This document shows positions 27,401-39,300 of a stretch of 64,000 nt of DNA, one piece after another. The notes beneath the pieces are model-generated. The model had not been told where the DNA came from. It searched no databases and saw nothing but the letters and a program-made list of their open reading frames with translations. The translations under genes and the position numbers were made by a program. The DNA is from Candidula unifasciata (lineage: Eukaryota > Mollusca > Gastropoda > Stylommatophora > Geomitridae): NCBI GenBank assembly GCA_905116865.2, contig CAJHNH020004713.1, positions 124,001-188,000 on the forward strand, in the 5' to 3' direction. The number at the start of each line of letters is the position of its first letter. Position 1 is the first letter of the stretch.

Positions 27401-30400
27401 ACGTGGCAAGAGGTGTCTTTTTTGCAGCCGAGTACGAGTCTTATGGCTTTGTTTTGAACGTTTTATAGCTGGGTTCTGCGGACAGTGAGGACCGTAGTCT
27501 GAAACACCTAATACAAGACCCTGATAGAGCAGGAAAGGTAAGCGTTGTTCATTGTCGACGTATATCATCGCCTTCAGCGCCGTCAGACCTTTCTTGGCTT
27601 TGTTTACGTGATTTCTGTATGACAAGCACCTGTCGAAAGTTATGCCAAGCTATCTCGTTGTGTTCGTTCTATCGATGTCTATACCGCATATGCTCACAAC
27701 TGGTGTAGATAAACTGACAATATGGGCATTCAAACCACGTTAAGGAAGGCTTTGCGCTTGATTCCTGGCACCACTCATTGAGTTGGTCTAATTCATGCTG
27801 TAGCTTTGTTGTAATTGCCTGTTGTTTCCTTGTCGGTACACAAGGATATCGTTTGCGTACGACATTGTTCTGTCCAGCTGTCTGTGCTCGGTGACTAATA
27901 GCGTGTACACATTAAAGAGAACAGGAAACAAATGTGAACCCTGGGGCAAGCCCGTTAAGATGTGTTGAGATTTCGATGCCCACCCATCGCATCTCATCGA
28001 CACTGTTATTTCGAAGAGCGTTTCTGCGATCCAGTTGATCCATTTCGTCTCTGTGTGCATATCCATCATCGAACAAACTTAACAATTTCCATATGTTCGG
28101 CCTTGCGAAAGTCGATTAACTGTTAATATTTCAGATGAAGACATATTTATTAAAGGCTTTACAGTTTTTAGAAGAGACGCGCGTGTGAAACAAGACACAT
28201 AAGTAATTCCCTTAATGTTCACCGCGGGCAGGACTTATAGACTAGTGAGGTAGAATGTATCTTTTTAGATGTTAAACTAAAAAAATCACAAACGCATCAT
28301 GGTTGGTTACGTCTATCGAAATAATCTAATTTTTTTTTTTTTAACGTATCCAGAAACCATGAGTTGTAAACCCTTTGGCTCGGTACTATGGATATCGCAA
28401 CCCTTCGGCCTTGATTCCATTATAGGTACCGTTAATCTGGGAGAAATGTGGCTTTTCTGCCTACCCCCGGCTGATGAGCATGTTAAATGGAACGCTGTTG
28501 TACGAGTCTTTTAAGTCAGTGGCGGCAGCGACAGTTTCCATTCCTGCCTGAAAGCCCTCATACGTGTCGTAAGCAAATACTGCAGCATTACACCAGGATC
28601 TCTGCTCGGGCGGTACCCACCTAGTGCCAAAAGAACGCTTGTCTTTAATCTTTGGGTTAACTTCCTGGCCACGACTTTCTCCATGAGTTTTCCTACAGTG
28701 TTCTGAAGCATGATGATTCTATAGCCGCCCCCCCCCCCCCCCAACCCATTGTGCTTTCAACCAGTGCTTCTTAAATGTCTTGTATCCTTTGCGGAGGTCT
28801 GTCTGTGCCTTATTTTCCGGAAACTATACGCCATGTTGTTTAAACACGGCCAAAATACTCAGCTTTCGGGGCAGAATGCTGTTTGTCAGCGAATTCTCCT
28901 CTATGTATTAGGATTATTTTCTTCTTCACATGTTGGCACCGCCTAATGAACTCTTCCCATTCTGTTTCTGGTGGCTCAGATCGAGGCGTTGTTCACCTTC
29001 GGGGATAGCTACTGATGGCAAGAAACCATGTCACGATAGTGATAAGGTAATCACAGTTCCATTATCACAGCAAACGGGTCACTGCATGTTTGCTTCATTC
29101 CTGTGCCAGGGAAAACCACACACAGAATGCCCGTCACAGTCCCTTGTGAAATTAATTGACACAGACTGTAGTCTTGACAAAGCCAGTAGCGTACATACGC
29201 ATTAAATGGACAAGGCATTGATCAGAAGTGCCAGCACAATGATTCCGCCGCTAGAACACAAATATCTCCCTCTTCCATTCATTTCTGTAATTGACCCTCT
29301 TTTTCCAGCTCCTGACTGCGAGTGTTTCTAGGCCTGCCTGAATATTATCTCTTCACCATCTTCTGCCTCATGGTCTACAGCCATTCAACCCCGCCGTGTA
29401 CACAGGTTTTGCCCCTCTGTCGTCTGCCATTCTGTCAATATGCCCAGTAGTTTCATTCTATTAGCCGTCATAATAATAGCGATCAGTGGTGATTTGATTG
29501 AAACAGATTGTGCATTTCGTTGTTGCTTCTCACTCTCCATTTCTCTCTGTTTTCATCTTTGATGAATCACAGGATTCGTCGTAAGACTGTTTTCAAAAAT
29601 GTGAAAACATGGCTTCATCTTTTTTAGTTTAACAGATTGTGCATTTCGTTGTTGCTTCTCACTTTCCGTTTCCCGCTGCTTGCATCTTTGACGAATCTAA
29701 GGATTTGTCGTAAAACTGTTTTAAAAAAAATTTGTAAATATGGCCTAATCTCTTTTACTTGTGCTGGTCTTAGTAGCGGTTTTATATATTGTGATCTTGA
29801 TGTTACTAGATAGTAGGGCTGTACCGAATATTCGCTTCGAATTCGCTTGGTATTCGCTTCGGGGCCGAATAGTGGACCTAATAACTATTCGGTATTCGGC
29901 CGAATAGTTGCGGTCGGGCCGAATACGAGTGTGTGTCTGTATGTGTGTGTGAGAGAGAGAGAGAGAGAGAAATAGAGAGATCGTGCATTTTTTATTTTTT
30001 CAGGGTGTCTTCGCCCAAATCAAATTTAAAGATTTTGCTAACGAGAATATGAAGGTGCGTTTAAATTACATCGAATGAACGGCCGATCAAACGATGGTTT
30101 TGAAAGAGGCGGGAGCCCGAAGACAACTAATCGCAGACACCAGAAGGAGACAGTCGTCATTTTTCAGCCATGTTATGAAAAGAGGGAAAATGGAACATTT
30201 GGTGACTACTGGAAAGATTTGTGAAAGGAGAGATAGAGGAAGACAACGAGAGAAGATGCTTGACAGTCTTGTTGCAAGGCATGGAGGTGTGTCAGCACAC
30301 GAACTGATACATGCTGCAGGAGATAGCAGCAGAGTGTGGAGAGGCATTGTCGCACACGCCAGTTGGCAAGTCACCTGATGATGATACACTATTCGTATTC

Positions 30401-33400
30401 GTATTCGGCCGAATAGTTGGTCCCACTATTCGTATTCAGCCGAATAGTTGGTCCCACTATTCGTATTCGGCCGAATAGTGAAAATCACTATTCGGTACCG
30501 CCCTACTAGATAGCGCATTTGAGTTCAGCCATTATAGAGCAAAGTATACTTCTTCTTCCCCCCCCCCCCCCCAAATTGTGTTCTAGATTGTGCATTTCTT
30601 CTCTTTATATGTTGTAGCAGCTGAGGTTTCTACCCAGGTACAAAGATATTTCCGTTCGTTTGATTTTTCTATTGTCTGTTTGGGTATAGCAGGAGTTTTA
30701 ATCCTTTCCCGTTCTTGTTATTGCCATATGTTATGACTTACCTTCATTGATAACTAGTCCTTTTCGCTCTTCCCCGCCCGATGTGCCCTGTATATTGTCA
30801 TCTTTTTTCGTAGAACTGTTGATACAAATGGTTGTCCAGTCATATTTTCTTATTTCGTCGCTTTTGAGTATTCATCCCATTTCATGTTCATCTGTTTTCT
30901 CAGGCACTTGTTTGTGAATGTATTTATTTAACTTTCGTGCCACGTTGTCAGTTTCTGCCGCACAAATGTTTTTACAGTGTGGGGCAGGTGGCCCAACCCT
31001 CATCCTTTGTCATCCGGGCTTGGGAACTGTAGTTGCAGAGATAAACTTCATTATGTATATTATGAATTAATCAAGTAACAGAACGTATTGTGAACGGCAC
31101 TCATAGAAAGAAGTAGAAAGATAGAAGAACACACTAGACAACATAAAAATCGAAAGCTATAGTTACCGTGCCGGGAATTGAACCTGTCACCTCCAGACGG
31201 CGTCTGCGCCTCGCCATGAATACAAGTGCACTAAGATACATGGTCAACTCGGCACCCCCAAAAAAGGTGTCTCATTGGCCATGTCTATCGTACAGCTTGA
31301 AATCCACGACTATGGAATACGGACAGAATTCATTTCAACCCATTGAAATGGCACCATAGGTTACAGAAATTTATATTAACGAGGCAAATGTCAAATAACA
31401 ATCACAGCAACAATTTACGTACACAGTAGACCTTATTGCCCTGTCTAGAATACACAAACATTTAAGAAAGGTATTTGATTGGTAGGTTCCGGTGTGTATA
31501 CGTCATTCCTATAAATAAACAGAGAGGGGAACCATTTGAAGCCGTTAAATATTATGAATTAATCAAGTAACAGAACGTATTGTGAACGGCACTCATAGAA
31601 AGAAGTAGAAAGATAGAAGAACACACTAGACAACATAAAAATCGAAAGCTATAGTTACCGTGCCGGGAATTGAACCTGTCACCTCCAGACGGCGTCTGCG
31701 CCTCGCCATGAATACAAGTGCACTAAGATACATGGTCAACTCGGCACCCCCAAAAAAGGTGTCTCATTGGCCATGTCTATCGTACAGCTTGAAATCCACG
31801 ACTATGGAATACGGACAGAATTCATTTCAACCCATTGAAATGGCACCATAGGTTACAGAAATTTATATTAACGAGGCAAATGTCAAATAACAATCACAGC
31901 AACAATTTACGTACACAGTAGACCTTATTGCCCTGTCTAGAATACACAAACATTTAAGAAAGGTATTTGATTGGTAGGTTCCGGTGTGTATACGTCATTC
32001 CTATAAATAAACAGAGAGGGGAACCATTTGAAGCCGTTAAATATTATGAATTAATCAAGTAACAGAACGTATTGTGAACGGCACTCATAGAAAGAAGTAG
32101 AAAGATAGAAGAAACACACTAGACAACATAAAAATCGAAAGCTATAGTTACCGTGCCGGGAATTGAACCTGTCACCTCCAGACGGCGTCTGCGCCTCGCC
32201 ATGAATACAAGTGCACTAAGATACATGGTCAACTCGGCACCCCCAAAAAAGGTGTCTCATTGGCCATGTCTATCGTACAGCTTGAAATCCACGACTATGG
32301 AATACGGACAGAATTCATTTCAACCCATTGAAATGGCACCATAGGTTACAGAAATTTATATTAACGAGGCAAATGTCAAATAACAATCACAGCAACAATT
32401 TACGTACACAGTAGACCTTATTGCCCTGTCTAGAATACACAAACATTTAAGAAAGGTATTTGATTGGTAGGTTCCGGTGTGTATACGTCATTCCTATACA
32501 TAAACAGAGAGGGGAACCATTTGAAGCCGTTAAATATTATGAATTAATCAAGTAACAGAACGTATTGTGAACGGCACTCATAGAAAGAAGTAGAAAGATA
32601 GAAGAACACACTAGACAACATAAAAATCGAAAGCTATAGTTACCGTGCCGGGAATTGAACCTGTCACCTCCAGACGGCGTCTGCGCCTCGCCATGAATAC
32701 AAGTGCACTAAGATACATGGTCAACTCGGCACCCCCAAAAAAAGGTGTCTCATTGGCCATGTCTATCGTACAGCTTGAAATCCACGACTATGGAATACGG
32801 ACAGAATTCATTTCAACCCATTGAAATGGCACCATAGGTTACAGAAATTTATATTAACGAGGCAAATGTCAAATAACAATCACAGCAACAATTTACGTAC
32901 ACAGTAGACCTTATTGCCCTGTCTAGAATACACAAACATTTAAGAAAGGTATTTGATTGGTATTATGTATATGTTGACATAAATTATCTAGAAAAGATGC
33001 CAGCTAAATATGGCAGGCGGTAAATGTTGAAAACAAAAATATATAGTTTGCCTTGTAACTAATTTGTAGTGTTCTGTTCAGCAGCGCCGACACACACACT
33101 CTCAACATTGGGGTGGAAGGGGGAGGGGGGGGGGGGGTAGATTTTCTAGACGAGGGACCATCATAGGGCTTAATCCTAGGTAAAGAGAATAATAATAATA
33201 ATAATACGCTGAATGGCTAATAAACATAATATTTTAGGGCCTTTAAAATGTTGCTTTGTCAGTGTGTATATAGTACAATATCCCTTTTATTTTTTTACGT
33301 CTAAAGGTGTAGCGCTGTGATGTAGCGGCTAGACTCTCACCTGCGGATCCGAGGGTCGTGGCTTCAGGGCCTGACGCAGCCGGACTTTTATTCAGAAATG

Positions 33401-36270
33401 ACCGGCTGCCAGGTGGACCCAGCCTTCAGCGGGTACCAGGTAAAGTTATGGGAAGTAAAGGCGACCAGTGAGAAGCTGACCCTGACCTTGCGGGTGCCGA
33501 TTGGTCTATAAAATATATTACCCATTTTTACTCCTTTAGGGGTCTTAGGCGTATAGGGCTAGATCTGTACTTTATAGACCAGTCGGCACTTGGTGACTAC
33601 AGTGCTAGACCTGTATTGTAAGCTCAGTCGGTGGGTGATCTGGTTAACATCACACCGGCCGCCTTTACTTCCCAGGACTAAACCTGGTACCTACTCCTGG
33701 CTGGGTTGACCTGGGAGACAGGGTCATTATTTAACAAATCCGGCTCCGCCAGGACCAGAACCCAAGACCCTCGCATCCGCAGCCGAACGTCTACCAACTA
33801 CAACGCGAGAAAAGCTGTCCTTGACGAAAGCAGCATTTCAGATCCTTTTTTCTCGTAAAATTTCCAATGTGCACTTTTAGGGTGTGGTGGTTTCCAGATC
33901 TCACTTCTAGTCTAATTCTAACAAGATGGGCATATAGTTATAATAGTTATAAGGAACTGAGTAATACCAGTAGGTTGGGGGGGGGGGGGGGTGTGGGGTG
34001 GTGGTTTAGGCTGTTAGGCTGCCAAATTTGAATTAATCTGTTCATTTTTTTCTAGCAAGAATGTAATACTGCGCAATATCAACTTTTCTTCATGGTTTTT
34101 TTTTTTTTTTTTTTGGTCTGTGGGTTTTCTACTACCTCTCTATCCGTGCGTAATGGTATATATTATGCGTGCGCGGTAGGAGATCCCCCATTGGGGTGGG
34201 GGGGGGGGTGAGGGTTTTAATTGTAAGACTGTTTCTAAATTTCAGTTAATCTGTTATGATTTTAACCAGGAAGGGCAGGGAACGGGCGTGGTTGGGTAAT
34301 GTTTGTGAATTGCTTAATATTAACTTGTCTTCACAGTAAGATCTCTACCAACACACACACACACACTGTTTGTGTGTGTGCGTGAGACAGAAAGAGAGAG
34401 ATATGCTTGGTTTAAAATTTAGGCTGTCCAAATATGAATTCACTACCTGCATGTTGATGAGCCTAAAAGAAGGGAATAGTGTTAATAAATTGCGTAATAC
34501 TAATGCGACCTTACAGGTTTTTGTGTGTGAGGTGGAGTGGGGAATCTCTACTGTTTCTGTGTGTGGGCACGCGCATACGCTCCGGCTTGTTCTCTTGATC
34601 TTGATACTTCATGATTGACAACCTCCCTGCCCGCGCTTCAGAATTTCCCCCGGCTGTTGTTCCGTTCTGCCGTCGGTCGGTCGTACATACTCGGCGAGAG
34701 TCCACTCCCTCACTCCCTCCTCCCTCTCACATAAACAAGCAAACTGGGACCCTACCCCAGACAGAGCCCCAGCGGCAGGACATTGAACCCATGGTGGTAT
34801 TTTATTCCTCTAGGAAAGTTTTTGTTGTTGTACGCGACTTTGAGGTGTGGGGATGGGGTGGGGAATAAATGTGCCTGGATTGAGTAGAAAGATTGACAAA
34901 ATCATTAAGTTATAGAGGGCCTTGACCTTTCTTGGAAGACGCGTTCGGATACGGATGACAGAAAAGCCTCAGGGCCGAATATTAACAAATATTATTGTTT
35001 GTTACAAAATGAGCGGAGGTTAATAGCCATGCGACATATTAGAGACAAATAAGTCACTATCTTGTATAGATGTTGTTATTATATACATTGATACAGGGAA
35101 TAGTATCCCGTGACTTGCATTTGTTTTCTTCAAAAGTCCCAGTAATTGTTTAATGCACGTGTAGGGGTCAGAGGGCCCCATTTGGGGTGGAGGTAGGCAG
35201 GTCCATTGCCCCCCTAACTAGCATGTCGTAGGAGGCGACTAATTGGAAGTCTGAGTGCATCTGCATGAGAGGCGAGGAACCGTCCGCGTACAAACAGGTC
35301 AGATCTGTAGGACGGATATGTACGCAAACCCAAGAATTTGAACAAGACAAAAGTCCAGTAGTGGACGGACAACCAGAACTTTTCGCCAGAGTTTACAGTC
35401 GGTATGCGCTGAGAGGAAAAAGCCATTGCTGGGGAGAAAAGCATGTTTCCTGCAGAGTGGCAAGCATCGCATCAAAGTCCAGAGTAGTTAGCAAGCATCC
35501 TTTATATACTTTATCCAGGGAATACAGGTGTGTTGTGAAAATAACAGCGAGACTGCCTGGTCATGTCCCTCTCGTTATTACATTGATGCCGGATAAGCTA
35601 GATTATGGGAGCGAATGAACAATGCGGAGGTACATTTAGATCATCACAGTCTGAAGAGAATGGTGTAGAGGAAGGTCAAGGCAGACATACAATGAGACTT
35701 CTAGTGGTAGCCTCGGAGTTGGAACACAGGCTGCTGCCGAAGATGGGGACGGTGCGCCTGTGGGAATGTCTTTGATTTCAGTCCTTAACTGAACACAACT
35801 CAGCTTTGAGGCAACAAAACAAAACATTTTAGATATAATGCAGAAAATGACGTAGAAGAAGAAACGCTAATTATTGTTATTATTTTTGTTTTGTTATAGT
35901 GAAAATGTTTTTATTTGCTTCATAGTGTGTTGATTTAATTCTGTAGTGATGCACCTCCGAGTTACACTAAATATGCCGTGCAATAAACCGTGCAGTGTGT
36001 TTGTGTCTGCGTTGTTTAAATTAGGATTACAGTTTTTAGAAAACAGTACAGTTACAGTGGCACCACGGAATTCGAACAGTATCCGTTCCGAGACGACGAC
36101 GTTCGAATTCCAAATCTTACTAGTTTAAAGGTTATTTTTCTCCCCATTGAAAACAATGGAAACTAAAGTTATAAATTCCAGGGTCAAACAAACTCGAATC
36201 TCAAAACGAGTGTTTCCTGAATTCACAGTACATTTGGTAACACATGAGGATCATATTTGATTACACACCA

Positions 36271-36328
<58 letters not shown>

Positions 36329-39300
36329 AAGCATTGTATTTACTGCACCTTCATTAAAATGGATCTGCTGGATTTGTACCACTGGGTGGTGAATTGATAC
36401 ATAATAAGGCCAGTGTGGTCAAAGCACTTTCGGAACAAGCAACGGAATTAGTGGAGAGAGAAGATTATTATGGCCAGGAGAGAATGAGGCACCTGGGTGT
36501 AACCAGAGGGTCTGGCCCGCTCACTACACTCAGACGAAAGGCAAGACAGACATATAACCAGATTGTGACCAGCACCATCAGTATTGGAACTCTGCGCTGG
36601 CTACTAATGATGAGGACGGAGCATGCATGGGAATGCCTCGAATGCTGTGATGTCAATTTTCAACTCAACTCAACTCAACTCATTAAGATGGTGACATGGC
36701 ACATAGAAGTAGAAGGAGAAAGGGCCACTTGAGGAGATTAATGTTTGGAGGAATGTGAGTGCACCTTCCATGGTAACATTCGTCTTCTTTGTTTAACTAC
36801 TGTAAGCTCCGGCGGAAAGTAATGCTTGTTCGCTCATTTGGATTTTGGCTTTGCTCACGGGGGCAGGAAGTAGATAACCAAAACTTCTTGCCCGAGTTAA
36901 CAGCGGATGAGCGCTAAGAAGAAAAGGAGAGACAGCAAGAAAAAGAAATGTGTACCACATAAAGAATAACCAGTGAATGTACCGTGACATATCTGCTACT
37001 GAAAGAGTTGAACGCCCCTTTGAACCTATGGTTTTGTTAATGTCTCCGTTTGGATTCCGAGCCCTGCCTTGAGTGGGGGGGGGGGGGGGACAGACCCCTG
37101 CTCCCTCCCCTCCACAGTACTGGAGGGGGAGGGGGGACAGACCCCTGCTCCCCCCCCCCTCCACAGTACTGGAGGGGGGGGGGACAGACCCCTGCTCCCT
37201 CCACAGTACTGGAGGGGGGGGGGACAGACCCCTGCTCCCTCCCCTCCACAGTACTGGAGGGGGGGGGGGGGACAGACCCCTGCTCCCTCCCCTCCACAGT
37301 ACTGGAGGGGGGGGGGGGACAGACCCCTGCTCCCTCCCCTCCACAGTACTGGAGGGGGGGGGGGACAGACCCCTGCTCCCTCCCCTCCACAGTACGCATG
37401 TTTTGAATGGCAACTAATGAACAACCACAACCAGCTTCAGTAGACGGGATGTGCTGCTGACGTCACCAAGTTGGGCTAACTATGTGTTAACGCAGTGGTT
37501 CTCAAACTGGATACCGAAGTGACCCTGGGTGGCCGCGAGCGTCTGCCAGGGGTGCTGCGGCAATAATCAAGAAAAGTCAGCTAAAATTATTTAAAACCCA
37601 AAATGTAATCACTTGTAACCTTTTGTGTCAATATTATTGGCTGAGCTTGATTTGTGCCACACATTTGATGGCCTAATTTCCCTGTGTGGGTGTTGTTCAT
37701 CCCTGCCTGTGTTGATCCTTTTTTTGTATGCACATCTTGCTGATCATACTTCCTGAGTTATAGTTATGTTAGGTATCATTGTTTTTTATGTCTGGGTTGT
37801 TTTTCCTTGTCTCCTCTTATGTGGTCCTGATGAGTTTCAGTCCTGTTAATGATCCATACTGCCCACAGAGGACACTGGCCAAGAACCACGGCCATCATCA
37901 ATGCAACACAGCATTACACTGATCTTATTGTTTCAAAATTGTGAATGTTGTAAGTGTGGAAGGTACTGAAATCTGTTTTTGATGTTGAATAGAGTACAGA
38001 TCAAATTTTTTTTTTTAAATTATTGCTGTCTTTCTGAAACAAAATCTGGATTGAGCAACAAGGAATGATGTAGATGGAGTTTTTTGGGGTGTGCTACTTG
38101 TATAGAATGGTCTAGTTGAGATAATAAATGATATATTTATGATGATGGAGTTCTGCTTAGATGAGGTGATCTGGATGAGATGGTTAAAGGGCTCAGATTT
38201 AGGCAGTCCCGCTAAGGTCTTGACTCATGTGCTGGGGACAAGGCTTAGTGAGGACCCAAACTCTTGTGCTAGGTGATAATGGTTCCTCTAAGGACCCAAA
38301 CTCTTGTCCTAGGTGACGATGGTTACTCTGAGGACCCAAACTCTTGTCCTAGGTGATGATAGTTCCTCTAAGGACCCAAACTCTTGTCCTAGGTGACGAT
38401 GGTTACTCTAAGGACCTAAACTCTTGTGCTAGGTGATGATGGTTCCTCTAAGGACCCAAACTCTTGTCCTAGGTGATGAAGGTTCCTCTAAGGACCCAAA
38501 CTCTTGTCCTAGGTGATGATGGTTCCTCTAAGGACCCAAACTCTTGTCCTAGGTGATGATGGTTCCTCTAAGGACCCAAACTTTTGTGTTCTCAGAAGGA
38601 TTGGTTTCATGAGTATCCAAATTCTGTAATCCCATGTAGAACCATTGCCTACTTATAACTGAGTTGTCAGCAGAGCTGCCCGGGCAATTGGCTTTACAAA
38701 TGGAGTGATGACGAGTCTGCTGGTACAATGATGCCACAGATAATATGTTATCATGTATGAACAACACAATTTCCAACTGCCCTTCTAAAAGTGAATCAGA
38801 AGAAGAAATAAGAGGTGATTTGGTATTATTAAGATTTATCGTGTCACTGTTAATATTGAGAAATATTTTGATTTCAGATGAAGATTCTGTTCAGCAGGTG
38901 GCAGATTCCAACAGCCCCAAACAAGCCTATGTGCCATGTAAAGTGTGTGGGGACAGAGCCTCAGGGTACCATTACGGAGTGACTTCTTGTGAGGGCTGCA
39001 AGGTGAAAGCTGAACTTATTACCTGTAATGAATACAAGGTGTCCTATCAGTTTTCACACATAGGAAAAATACCATTGTTTTGAAAACACATGTCAGTGTG
39101 TGCCCTCCACTGCTAAAGAATTTGTATAAGCACAGCTGGAGTTATCCTTATAATGGCTTTTCCTGTGTATGAAAACTTATGGATTAGCCTATACCTTAAC
39201 TCTGTGACAAGGAAACTCACCACATTAAGTAGTCCAGGAAAGTCAGCTTTTCTGACTGTCCTCTGTCACAGACATTTTCTACATTAACTAATTGAATATA

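Noticed and set aside
31168..32344. Three identical 63-aa frames ([18 protein letters not shown])
   Set aside because: They lie in the 492-bp satellite over a tRNA-like segment. The opening peptide PGIEPVTSR type is a usual false translation of SINE B-boxes, and the fourth unit is frame-shifted.
31058..32960. CRISPR-like or phage-like repeat array
   Set aside because: The units are long, lack spacers, and the host is clearly an animal genome.
34611..34868. 85-aa open frame
   Set aside because: Low-complexity, no domain, no splice context.
36793..37443. Pro/Gly-rich open frames up to 206 aa on both strands
   Set aside because: They result from the G/C-rich minisatellite, whose unit length keeps all frames open.
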